Source: Streptomycetaceae bacterium MP113-05
Lineage (GTDB): Bacteria; Actinomycetota; Actinomycetes; Streptomycetales; Streptomycetaceae
Assembly (NCBI GenBank): GCA_000497405.1
Contig: KI547046.1
Location: 262,933 to 295,445, forward strand
Length of the DNA stretch: 32,513 nt
Direction: 5' to 3'
Below, piece by piece: positions 21,573 through 29,210 of the stretch (within the stretch, counting starts at the first letter, position 1; each line of letters starts with the position of its first letter). Below the pieces are notes generated by a model. That model ran no database searches and was not told where the DNA came from. It saw only the letters and a list, made by a program, of their open reading frames with translations. The position numbers and the translations under genes are program-made.

Positions 21573-21646
21573 TGCCCCGAGTGGGATTCGAACCCACACT
21601 GTCGGTGGTTTGAGCACCGCTTCTCTAACCGTTGGAATACCGGGGC
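21573..21646 (-). tRNA. tRNA with CAA anticodon (nominally Leu), short variable loop
   Basis: The 74-base gene folds fully: acceptor GCCCCGG with TCGGGGC (last pair G:T) and discriminator A73; D-arm stem TTC/GAA with an 11-base loop containing GGTT; anticodon stem CGGTG/CACCG with loop CTCAAAC, giving anticodon CAA (codon UUG, Leu); a 5-base variable loop ACAGT; and T-arm GTGGG, TTCGAAT, CCCAC. CCA is not encoded. Bacterial tRNA-Leu is normally class II with a long variable arm, which this gene lacks, although the 3-bp D-stem with 11-base loop and A73 are Leu-like. Charging identity is therefore uncertain. It diverges from the response regulator gene. Confidence 0.88.
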
Positions 21647-21740
21647 CTTAGAAAGCAAGGTTGATGACCACCCGCTGTGTCCCCACCATACAGGACACCG
21701 ATAGGCTCGGAGGTCCCACCGTGCGGAAACGAGGACCCCA

Positions 21741-22403
21741 GTGAGCACCGCGGACGCCCCCGAGCCCACCGAACCCGCCGAAGCCGAAGCGGCGGGCGAC
21801 GCCCACGTGCCGCCGCAGACGACGCGTGTCGTGATCGCGGAGGACGAGGCCCTGATCCGGATGGATCTCAAGGAGATGCTGGAGGAGGAGGGGTACACCG
21901 TCGTCGGGGAGGCCGGGGACGGGCAGACCGCGGTCGACCTGGCGCGGGAGCACCGTCCCGACCTGTGCATCCTCGACGTGAAGATGCCGGTGCTCGACGG
22001 CATCTCCGCCGCGGCGAAGATCGCGGAGGAGTCGATCGCGCCGGTGCTGATGCTGACCGCGTTCTCCCAGCGGGAGCTGGTGGAGCGGGCGCGGGACGCG
22101 GGTGCGATGGCGTATCTGGTGAAGCCCTTCAGCAAGAGCGACATCGTGCCGGCGATCGAGATGGCGGTGTCGCGGTTCACGGAGCTGCGGGTGCTGTCGC
22201 AGGAGGTCGCCGACCTGGAGCAGCGCCTGGAGACGCGGAAGCTCGTGGACCGTGCGAAGAGTGTGCTGCAGACGCAGTACGGGTTGGCGGAGCCGGCGGC
22301 GTTCCGATGGATTCAGAAGACGTCGATGGACCGGCGGTTGTCGATGGGGCAGGTGGCTCAGGCCGTGGTCGAGGATGCTGAGGAGAAGAGGCGGCAGCAG
22401 TAG
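21741..22403 (+). CDS. pdtaR: ANTAR-domain response regulator, PdtaR-like
   Basis: Response regulator acting on RNA: ANTAR domains bind paired hexanucleotide-loop hairpins and prevent transcription termination. The 220-residue product has an acidic, Pro/Glu-rich N-terminus (residues 1-27), a receiver domain with E34/D35, phospho-acceptor D79 in CILDVKMPVLDG, the Thr switch in LMLTAFS and the lysine in YLVKPFS. A coiled-coil linker (VLSQEVADLEQRLETRK) and the C-terminal ANTAR helices (VDRAKSVLQTQYGLAEPAAFRWIQKTSMDRRLSMGQVAQAVVED) follow. GTG 21741 follows GAGGA with a 5-base spacer. No histidine kinase is adjacent; in mycobacteria the partner PdtaS is encoded elsewhere. It converges with the liv operon across a shared terminator. 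Confidence 0.9.
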   Translation: MSTADAPEPTEPAEAEAAGDAHVPPQTTRVVIAEDEALIRMDLKEMLEEEGYTVVGEAGDGQTAVDLAREHRPDLCILDVKMPVLDGISAAAKIAEESIAPVLMLTAFSQRELVERARDAGAMAYLVKPFSKSDIVPAIEMAVSRFTELRVLSQEVADLEQRLETRKLVDRAKSVLQTQYGLAEPAAFRWIQKTSMDRRLSMGQVAQAVVEDAEEKRRQQ

Positions 22404-22423
22404 TCGCGGGTCTCGCGCGCGGT

Positions 22424-22455
22424 GGAGCCCGCCCCCGGTGGAGGGGGCGGGCTCC
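22424..22455. terminator. Bidirectional terminator between pdtaR and livF
   Basis: GGAGCCCGCCCCC (22424-22436) pairs perfectly with GGGGGCGGGCTCC (22443-22455) around a 6-base loop. It lies in the 65-base gap between the two convergent stop codons, so it serves both transcripts. Confidence 0.88.
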
Positions 22456-22468
22456 GGTGTCGTCGGGG

Positions 22469-23181
<713 letters not shown>

Positions 23182-23185
<4 letters not shown>

Positions 23186-24141
23186 TTCTTCTCCCCCTCC
23201 TCTGGTGCGTTCTCGGTGGTGCCGGCGGCGACGGTCGGGGTTTCGGGTTCGGCTGCTGGTGCGGTGTCGGCCGCGTCGTGGTGGGCTTCCGCTGCGGCTA
23301 CCTCCTTGGCCTCGTCCTCGCCGGGTTCGCCTTCGAAGGGGGTGCCGAGGTAGGCGGCGACGACGCGTTCGTCGCTCTGTACCACCGCGGGCGTTCCTTC
23401 GACGAGTTTCTGGCCCTGGACGAGAACGGCGACGCGGTCGCACATGTTGAAGATGAACCGCATGTCGTGCTCGATGACGAGGACGGCGATGCCCTGGTCG
23501 CGGACGGCGAAGACCAGCTCCTGGGTGGCCTGGGTCTCCTGCGGGTTCATGCCGGCGGTGGGCTCGTCGAGGAGCAGCAGGCCGGGGTCGGAGGCCAGCG
23601 CCCGGGCGATCTCCAGTTTGCGTTGTTCGCCGTAGGGGAGGTTGCGTGCGAGGTGGTCGCGTTTGGCGGCGAGGCCGGTGAACTCGAGGAGTTCCATGGC
23701 ACGGGCTTCGGAGGCCTGCTCGGCCTTGCGGAAGCCGGGGCCGCGCAGGAGCGCGGACCATAGGCCTTCTTTGGTGCGGGTGTGGCGGCCGACGAGGACG
23801 TTTTCGAGGACGGTCATGTTGGCGAAGAGCCGGATGTTCTGGAAGGTGCGGGCGACGCCAGCTTTGGTGACCAGATGGGACTTGGGTGGCAGGACCGTGC
23901 CTTTGTAGGACACCTTTCCTTCGGTGGGGATGTAGAGCCCGGTGAGGCAGTTGAAGAAGGTGGTCTTACCGGCTCCGTTGGGGCCGATGAGCCCGACGAT
24001 TTCTCCGCTGTCGACGGTGAGTTCGACGTCGCGGACTGCGGTGAGTCCGCCGAAGCGCATGGTGACGCCGGAGGCGTGGAGGATGTTCTCGCCGGTGCCG
24101 GGTGTGCTGTTCGGGGGCGCGGTCTTGGTGGTGGTCGTCAT
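23182..24141 (-). CDS. livG: Branched-chain amino-acid ABC transporter ATP-binding protein
   Basis: Second ATPase of the LivFGHMK importer. The 319-residue product has Walker A GPNGAGKTT, Q-loop ARTFQNIRLF, signature LPYGEQRKLEIARAL (Tyr-Gly-Glu in place of Ser-Gly-Gly, common in LivG), Walker B LLLLDEP and switch VIEHDMRFIF. A polar, Thr/Pro-rich leader of about 17 residues precedes the domain. After residue 264 comes an unusual acidic Ala/Glu-rich tail of about 55 residues, not needed for the ATPase fold. E. coli LivG is about 255 residues, so the tail accounts for the extra length. ATG 24141 lies seven bases after the livM stop. Confidence 0.95.
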
Positions 24142-24148
24142 GGTGTGA

Positions 24149-25954
24149 TCACGCCTCCGTCTTACTGAGGCCGGGGTGTTCGGGGACGTCGAGCTGTCCG
24201 GTGTCGTGGAATTCGAGTTTCTTGCGGCGGTCGGCGATGAGGCCTTCGGGGCGGAAGCGCATCAGCAGGATGAGCGCGATGCCGAACAGCAGCAGTTGGT
24301 ACTCGGCCATGAACTCGAGTTTCTCCGGGATGAGGTACAGCAGTGCGGCGCCGATGAGGGGGCCGCTGACGGTTCCCATGCCGCCGAGGATGACGGCGGC
24401 GAGGAGGAAGGCCGAGTTCGGTGGGACGGCTTCGACAAATTTGTACTGGGTGGGGGTGACCGTGTAGGTGACGTGGGCCTGGACGGTGCCCGCCATGCCG
24501 GCGAGGGCGGCGCCGAGGGCGAAGGCCATCAGCTTGAGCCGGAACGTGTTGATGCCCATGGCCTGCGCTGCGGTCTCGTCTTCGCGGATGGCTACCCAGG
24601 CGCGTCCGATGCGGGACTCGTCGGAGCGTTTGAACACCAGGACGACGATGGCGGTGAACAGGAGCATCAGCAGGTAGTAGTTGGCGAATCGGCCGATCTC
24701 GAAGCCGAGGAGGGAGTGTTCCTCGCCGAGGTTGTAGCCGAAGACCACCAGTTCGGGGATGTCCGGAATGCCGTTGGGCCCGTTGGTGATGTCCGGGCCC
24801 GAGGTGCCGTCGAGGTTCTGCATGGCGATGCGGAAGATCTCGCCGAAGCCGAGGGTGACGATGGCGAGGTAGTCGCCGCGCAGTCGCAGGGTGGGGGCGC
24901 CTATGAGGACGCCGAAGACCAGGGACGCGGTGATGCCGGTGAGGACGGCGGCCCAGAACGGGAAGTGGACGTCGAAGGGGGAGTAGGGGGAGCCGGACAC
25001 GATGGCGGCGGCGTAGGCGCCGACGCCGAGGAAGGCGACATAGCCGAGGTCGAGGAGTCCGGCGAGGCCGACCACGACGTTGAGGCCGAGGGCGACGGTG
25101 GCGAAGATCAGGATGTAGGTGCCCAGGGCGGCGTTGGCGTCGCTGGCCTGGGTGAAGGGGAACAGGAACGCGGCGATGAAGGCCGAGGACACCGTGATGT
25201 TGCGGTGTTTGGCGGTGATCATGCCCAGACGCTGGTTGAGTCCGGCGCGGGAGATGGAGGCGATGGTGGTGCCGGCGAGGATGAGGAAACCGATGAAGAG
25301 TTCGCCGTACGAGGTGCCGATGCCGTAGGAGAAGACCCAGAGGCCGGTTGCCACGGCGACGCTGATGCACAGCAGTTCCTGCCAGGGGCGGAGTGCCCTG
25401 GTGGGTGCGTGCGGCTCGGGTGCCTTGAAGCTGTGCAGGAAGCGGCTGCCGACGCCGGTGCCGGACGTGCCGCGGCGCGGTGTGTCCGCGGGGAGGCCGA
25501 GTGTGCCCACGACGGTGATGAGGGAGGCGGCGGCAGCGAAGAGACCGCCGGGCTCGAGGTTGACCAGTCCGCCGAGTTGGGCGGTGATGGCGGCGGCGGC
25601 GTACCAGGTGACGCCGAGGGTGCCGAGTGCCGCGAGCAGGGCGGGGCTGTGAGTTCCGCCGGGGGTCAGCCAGCGCAGTCCCTTGATGCCGTATCCGGAG
25701 AGCAGGAAGGCGAGGGTGAGGAGCGAGCCGACGAGGGTGAGGACCTGGAGTCCTCCGGGGTAGCCGTAGACGGTGAGGTCCCCGGGGAAGGCCTGGGTCC
25801 AGGTCCAGGCGAGGAAGGCGCTGGCGGAGGTGGCGGCGGCACCCGCGGTGGCGATGAGCCGTGCGGTGCCCTCCGGCAGCGGGACGGTGCCCGGGGTGGG
25901 GGCGGTGGGTGCGTCCTTCTCGGGCGCCGGGGTCGGTTGTGTGGTGGTGGTCAT
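24149..25954 (-). CDS. livM: Branched-chain amino-acid ABC transporter permease, extended
   Basis: Permease subunit of the LivFGHMK importer. The C-terminal half, from ALGTYILIFATVALGLNVVVGLAGLLDLGYVAFLGVGAYAAAI through RLRGDYLAIVTLGFGEIFRI to ILGGMGTVSGPLIGAALL and LLMRFRPEGL, is a standard LivM permease. The 601-residue product is much longer than E. coli LivM (about 425). The N-terminal 270 residues hold a Pro/Thr-rich cytoplasmic start and about five extra hydrophobic segments, with TPRRGTSGTGVGSRF between two of them. ATG 25954 is used; a GTG at 25963, in frame and overlapping the livH stop as GTGA, may be the true start given the same arrangement elsewhere in the operon. The stop lies seven bases before livG. 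Confidence 0.92.
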   Translation of the reverse strand: MTTTTQPTPAPEKDAPTAPTPGTVPLPEGTARLIATAGAAATSASAFLAWTWTQAFPGDLTVYGYPGGLQVLTLVGSLLTLAFLLSGYGIKGLRWLTPGGTHSPALLAALGTLGVTWYAAAAITAQLGGLVNLEPGGLFAAAASLITVVGTLGLPADTPRRGTSGTGVGSRFLHSFKAPEPHAPTRALRPWQELLCISVAVATGLWVFSYGIGTSYGELFIGFLILAGTTIASISRAGLNQRLGMITAKHRNITVSSAFIAAFLFPFTQASDANAALGTYILIFATVALGLNVVVGLAGLLDLGYVAFLGVGAYAAAIVSGSPYSPFDVHFPFWAAVLTGITASLVFGVLIGAPTLRLRGDYLAIVTLGFGEIFRIAMQNLDGTSGPDITNGPNGIPDIPELVVFGYNLGEEHSLLGFEIGRFANYYLLMLLFTAIVVLVFKRSDESRIGRAWVAIREDETAAQAMGINTFRLKLMAFALGAALAGMAGTVQAHVTYTVTPTQYKFVEAVPPNSAFLLAAVILGGMGTVSGPLIGAALLYLIPEKLEFMAEYQLLLFGIALILLMRFRPEGLIADRRKKLEFHDTGQLDVPEHPGLSKTEA

Positions 25955-25959
25955 CAGTA

Positions 25960-26886
25960 TCACGCTCGATCCGCGACGCGTTCGCCGAGCAGGCCCTGGG
26001 GGCGGAGCAGGAGGACGAGGATGAGCAGGGCGAAGGCCCAGACGTCCTTCCAGCTGCCGCTGCCGAACTGGCTCATGCCGGGTACGTTTTCGATGTAGGC
26101 GGTGGCCATGGCTTCGGCGAGGCCGAGTACGACGCCGCCGATCATCGCTCCGTAGATGTTGCCGATGCCGCCGAGGACGGCGGCGGTGAAGGCCTTCAGG
26201 CCGGCGATGAAGCCCATCTTGAACTGCACCTCGCCGTACTTGAGCCCGTGGGCGATGGCGGCGATGGCGGCGAACGCGGAGCCGATGGCGAAGGCGGTGA
26301 CGATGATGCGGTCGGTGTTGATGCCCATCAGCTTGGCGGTGTCCGGGTCCTGCGAGGTGGCCTGCATGGCGCGGCCGGTGCGGGTCTTGGACACGAAGAG
26401 GCCGAGGGCGATCATGCTGATGGGGGCGGCGAGGAACAAGTAGAGGTCGCCGCGGCCGATGGTGAAGGCGCCGAAGTCGAAGGTTCCCTGGAACTGGGGG
26501 AAGGAGCGTGACTTGGTGCCGTCGGGGTAGAACGCCCATATCGCCTGCTGGAGGGCTATGGAGAGGCCGATGGCGGTGATCAGTGGCGCCAGGCGGGGCC
26601 CGCCGCGGAGCGGCCGGTAGGCGAAGCGTTCCGCTCCGATACCGATGAGCACGGAGCAGACCATGGCGAAGAGGAGCATGAGGGGGAGGGCGAGCAGCAG
26701 ACTGGTCCCCTCGGGGAGGGCGAGCCAGACGGTGAGTGCGCCGAATCCGCCGATCATGAATATCTCGCCGTGGGCGAAGTTGATGAGCTGGACGATGCCG
26801 TAGACCATCGTGTAACCGACTGCGATGAGTCCGTATAGCCCGCCGAGTAGCAGGCCGTTGGCGAGTTGCTGCGGCAGATCGTTCAC
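25960..26886 (-). CDS. livH: Branched-chain amino-acid ABC transporter permease
   Basis: Partner permease to LivM in the branched-chain importer. The 308-residue product starts with LPQQLANGLLLGGLYGLIAVGYTMVYGIVQLINFAHGEIFMIGGF, the very conserved LivH opening. GRAMQATSQDPDTAKLMGINTDRIIVTAFAIGSAFAA is the cytoplasmic coupling region, and VLGGIGNIYGAMIGGVVLGLAEA comes near the end. Length and about eight membrane segments are normal. GTG 26886 follows GGAGG (26898-26894, minus strand) with a 7-base spacer. A perfect 16-bp hairpin separates it from livK upstream, and livM follows with overlap or near-contact. Confidence 0.95.
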   Translation of the reverse strand: MNDLPQQLANGLLLGGLYGLIAVGYTMVYGIVQLINFAHGEIFMIGGFGALTVWLALPEGTSLLLALPLMLLFAMVCSVLIGIGAERFAYRPLRGGPRLAPLITAIGLSIALQQAIWAFYPDGTKSRSFPQFQGTFDFGAFTIGRGDLYLFLAAPISMIALGLFVSKTRTGRAMQATSQDPDTAKLMGINTDRIIVTAFAIGSAFAAIAAIAHGLKYGEVQFKMGFIAGLKAFTAAVLGGIGNIYGAMIGGVVLGLAEAMATAYIENVPGMSQFGSGSWKDVWAFALLILVLLLRPQGLLGERVADRA

Positions 26887-26918
26887 CGCGGGGCCTCCGG
26901 AGGGATGGGTGTCAGAGC

Positions 26919-26954
26919 GGCTCCGCGGGGGCGCTGTGGCGCCCCCGCGGAGCC
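26919..26954 (-). terminator. 16-bp intercistronic hairpin between livK and livH
   Basis: The two 16-base arms (26919-26934 and 26939-26954) are perfect inverse complements around a 4-base loop TGTG. It lies 43 bases after the livK stop and 32 bases before the livH start, all one strand. Such a hairpin would partly stop transcription or stabilise the livK mRNA 3' end, giving more binding protein than permease. Confidence 0.85.
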
Positions 26955-26997
26955 AGTGGGTGGCAGGACGGGCGTGGTCGCCCGGGTGTGGGTCGGG

Positions 26998-28236
26998 TCA
27001 GCCTTCGAAGGTGCCGGTCTTGGCGGGCACGTGCGCGCCGTCCTTCACCTCGTAGATGGTGAGCTGCTTGTTGGTGTTGTCGCCGAACTCGTCGAAGCCG
27101 ACCTGTCCGGTGACGCCCTCGAAGCTGACGTCCTGCATGGCCTCGGTGACCTGCTTGCGGGCCTCTTCCATGTCCTCGGCGAGGCCGTCGTCGCTGTCGG
27201 CGACGGCCTTGACGGCCTCGATGACGGCCCAGGTGCTGTCGTAGGAGTAGCCGCCGTAGGCCTCGTACGCCTGGTCGTAGCCGGCCTCGTCGTAGGCCTT
27301 GATGAAGTCCTGCGCGGAGTCGAGGTCCTCGACGGGTGCGCCGACGGAGCTGGCGAGGTCGCCTTCGGCGTTCTTGCCGGCGATCTTGATGTATTCGGCG
27401 CTGAAGAGGGCGTCGCCGCCGACGACCGGGATGTCTGCGCCCGCGCGCTTGATCTGGTCGGTGAGGGGAGCGCCGGCGGGGTACTCGCCGCCGTAGTAGA
27501 CGAAGTCGGCCTTGGAGCCGGCGACCTTCGTGGCGACCGCGGAGAAGTCCTTGTCCTCCGGGTTGACGTGGTCGGTGCCGACCACCTTGCCGCCGATCTT
27601 CTTGAAGCGGTCCCTGAAGGTGGTGGCGAGGCCGGCGCCGTAGGTCTTCTTGTCGTCGATGACGTAGACCTTCTTCAGATCCTGCTCGTTGAACATGTAG
27701 TCGGCGGCGTAGGGGCCCTGGATGGCGTCGGTGGTGGAGGTGCGGAAGTAGGTGTCGTGGGGGCGCTGCTTGTCGCCCTTCTGCCAGTCGACGCCCTGGG
27801 TGAGGGAGGGGTTGGTGTTGGCAGGGGACACCTGGACCATGCCGGCCTTGGCGTAGACGGGGGCCATGGACTGGCCGACGTCGGAGTTCAGCGGGCCGAC
27901 GGCGCCGATCATCTTCTCGTTGCCGACGAACTCGGCGGCGTTCTGCTGGCCGGTGGAGGCCTGCGCCACGTCGTCCTTGGCGACGAGCTTGAAGGTGACG
28001 CCGTCGACGACGTTGTCCTTGTTGGCGGTCTTGACCGCGAGTTCGGCGGAGTTCTTGATGCCGATGCCGAGCGCGGACAGGTTGCCGGTGAGCGGCGCGT
28101 CGAGACCGATCTCGAAGACGCGGTCGCCGCCGCCCTTGTCGCCTCCGCCCGAGTCGTCGCGGGATCCGCAGGCGGTCAGCACGAGTGCTCCGGTGGTGAC
28201 CGCGGTGGTGAGCATGAGCAAGGATCGCTGGCGCAC
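26998..28236 (-). CDS. livK: Branched-chain amino-acid ABC transporter substrate-binding lipoprotein
   Basis: Extracytoplasmic receptor that delivers branched-chain amino acids to LivHM. The 412-residue product has a lipoprotein signal peptide (MRQRS, hydrophobic core, lipobox LTAC with C23 to be lipidated by Lgt) and a Gly/Asp-rich linker. A type I periplasmic-binding fold (Peripla_BP_6) follows, with IGLDAPLTGNLSALGIGIKNSAELAV, GAVGPLNSDVGQSMAPVY and AADYMFNEQDLKKVYVIDDKKTYGAG. GTG 28236 follows AAGGA with about a 7-base spacer. First gene of the minus-strand liv operon. The true ligand (Leu/Ile/Val or a related amide) cannot be fixed from sequence. Confidence 0.94.
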   Translation of the reverse strand: MRQRSLLMLTTAVTTGALVLTACGSRDDSGGGDKGGGDRVFEIGLDAPLTGNLSALGIGIKNSAELAVKTANKDNVVDGVTFKLVAKDDVAQASTGQQNAAEFVGNEKMIGAVGPLNSDVGQSMAPVYAKAGMVQVSPANTNPSLTQGVDWQKGDKQRPHDTYFRTSTTDAIQGPYAADYMFNEQDLKKVYVIDDKKTYGAGLATTFRDRFKKIGGKVVGTDHVNPEDKDFSAVATKVAGSKADFVYYGGEYPAGAPLTDQIKRAGADIPVVGGDALFSAEYIKIAGKNAEGDLASSVGAPVEDLDSAQDFIKAYDEAGYDQAYEAYGGYSYDSTWAVIEAVKAVADSDDGLAEDMEEARKQVTEAMQDVSFEGVTGQVGFDEFGDNTNKQLTIYEVKDGAHVPAKTGTFEG

Positions 28237-28687
28237 GATCTGTCCTTTCCCCTGGCGCGGCGCACTCAGATGAGTGGCCGTGTAGCGCGCCGGGCCGTAC
28301 TGGGGTGGTACTGGGCCGTGCTTGGCAGTTCGCGCCCGGCGGCGCGGTGACTGGCGGTGACTCTATGGGGAGGGGTGCCGGGCGGGGAGAGGTGTCGAGA
28401 AGGATGTGACTTTCTTGTTATGACCCGAGCCGTGCCGGGGCTCGTCGAAGCGGGGGTCGGCGCGCCCCGCACGGAACGCACGCCTATCGGACAGCGAATG
28501 CGCAGTTCCTCTGCGTGTCGGCCGGTGAAGCGTGGTCGGGGAGTCCGCATTCCGTACGCGTCCGGCGCCGCGGCGGGTGGCTGTGGCGCAGGTCACCTGA
28601 CTCCGGGTTCGCTGCGACCCCGCTTCGGTCACGTGGTGTCACCGTGAGAGGGTATAGCGCGTCGAAGTGGGAGGATTCGCCCGATAG
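28237..28687 (-). promoter_or_regulatory. livK upstream region with paired direct repeats
   Basis: About 450 bases without a supported gene between livK and the terminator of the thioesterase gene. GTACTGGG occurs at 28297-28304 and 28308-28315, one helical turn apart, and GGGCCGT brackets the pair (28292-28298 and 28313-28319); the arrangement looks like a binding site. A short AT-rich stretch at 28408-28423, with GTGAC and TTATGAC, is the likeliest promoter zone for livK. No -35/-10 pair matches a consensus well enough to call, and no paired ANTAR hairpins could be assigned. Confidence 0.4.
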
Positions 28688-28715
28688 GCGGGTCCATCGG
28701 GATTGTTCGACCCGC
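28688..28715 (-). terminator. Hairpin after the thioesterase gene
   Basis: GCGGGTC (28688-28694) and GACCCGC (28709-28715) are perfect inverse complements with a 14-base loop. It begins six bases beyond the thioesterase stop on the minus strand, with no T-run. Confidence 0.5.
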
Positions 28716-28721
28716 GGGGTG

Positions 28722-29195
28722 TCAGTGGTCCGCGGCGGCCGGTTCCGCGTCACGGAGCAGGCAGGTGAGGCGTGCACTGCACACCCGTTTGCCGCTCTCC
28801 TCGGTCATGACGATCTCGTACGTCGCGGTGGAACGGCCACGGTGCACCGGAGTCGCGGTGCCGGTCACCAGGCCGGCCCGGACCCCGCGATGGTGGGTGC
28901 AGTTGAGGTCGACGCCCACGGCGACCTTGGCCGGCCCGCCGTGCAGCATGGCGCCGACGGAGCCGAGGGTCTCGGCGAGGACCGCGGAGGCGCCGCCGTG
29001 CAGCAGGCCGTAAGGCTGGGTGTTGCCCTCCACGGGGAGGGTGCCGACCACCTTGTCGGGCGCGGCCTCGAGGACGGTGACACCCATGCGTTCGCCGAGG
29101 TGCCCGGCGGAGAACAGCGACCGGAGGTCGACGCCGTTCCCGTCCCACTGGTCGATGATCTCCGGCGGGAACTTCGTCGTGCTCTGCTCGCCCAT
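28722..29195 (-). CDS. PaaI-type hotdog-fold thioesterase
   Basis: Acyl-CoA thioesterase of the PaaI/hotdog family; the substrate is unknown (phenylacetyl-CoA derivatives or dihydroxynaphthoyl-CoA in relatives). The 157-residue product contains GNTQPYGLLHGGASAVLAETLGSVGA, where H-G-G precedes the central helix bearing the catalytic Glu, and VGVDLNCTHHRGVRAGLVTGTATPVHRGRSTATYEIVMTEESGKRVCSARLTCLL, the usual strand pattern. ATG 29195 follows GGAG at nine bases; an in-frame TTG six bases earlier is less likely. It begins 15 bases after the molybdopterin oxidoreductase stop, so the two are co-transcribed, although a functional link is not obvious. Confidence 0.88.
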   Translation of the reverse strand: MGEQSTTKFPPEIIDQWDGNGVDLRSLFSAGHLGERMGVTVLEAAPDKVVGTLPVEGNTQPYGLLHGGASAVLAETLGSVGAMLHGGPAKVAVGVDLNCTHHRGVRAGLVTGTATPVHRGRSTATYEIVMTEESGKRVCSARLTCLLRDAEPAAADH

Positions 29196-29210
29196 GCTCA
29201 ACGGCTCCGT

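Noticed and set aside
21573..21646. The tRNA as a pseudogene
   Set aside because: All four stems form and the conserved T8, A14, GG, T33 and TTCGA positions are intact, so it is probably functional despite its unusual architecture.
21661..21707. TTGATG, CATACA and TAGGCT hexamers as a promoter for the response regulator
   Set aside because: The spacings (19-20 bases or wrong order) do not fit a standard -35/-10 pair well enough to annotate.
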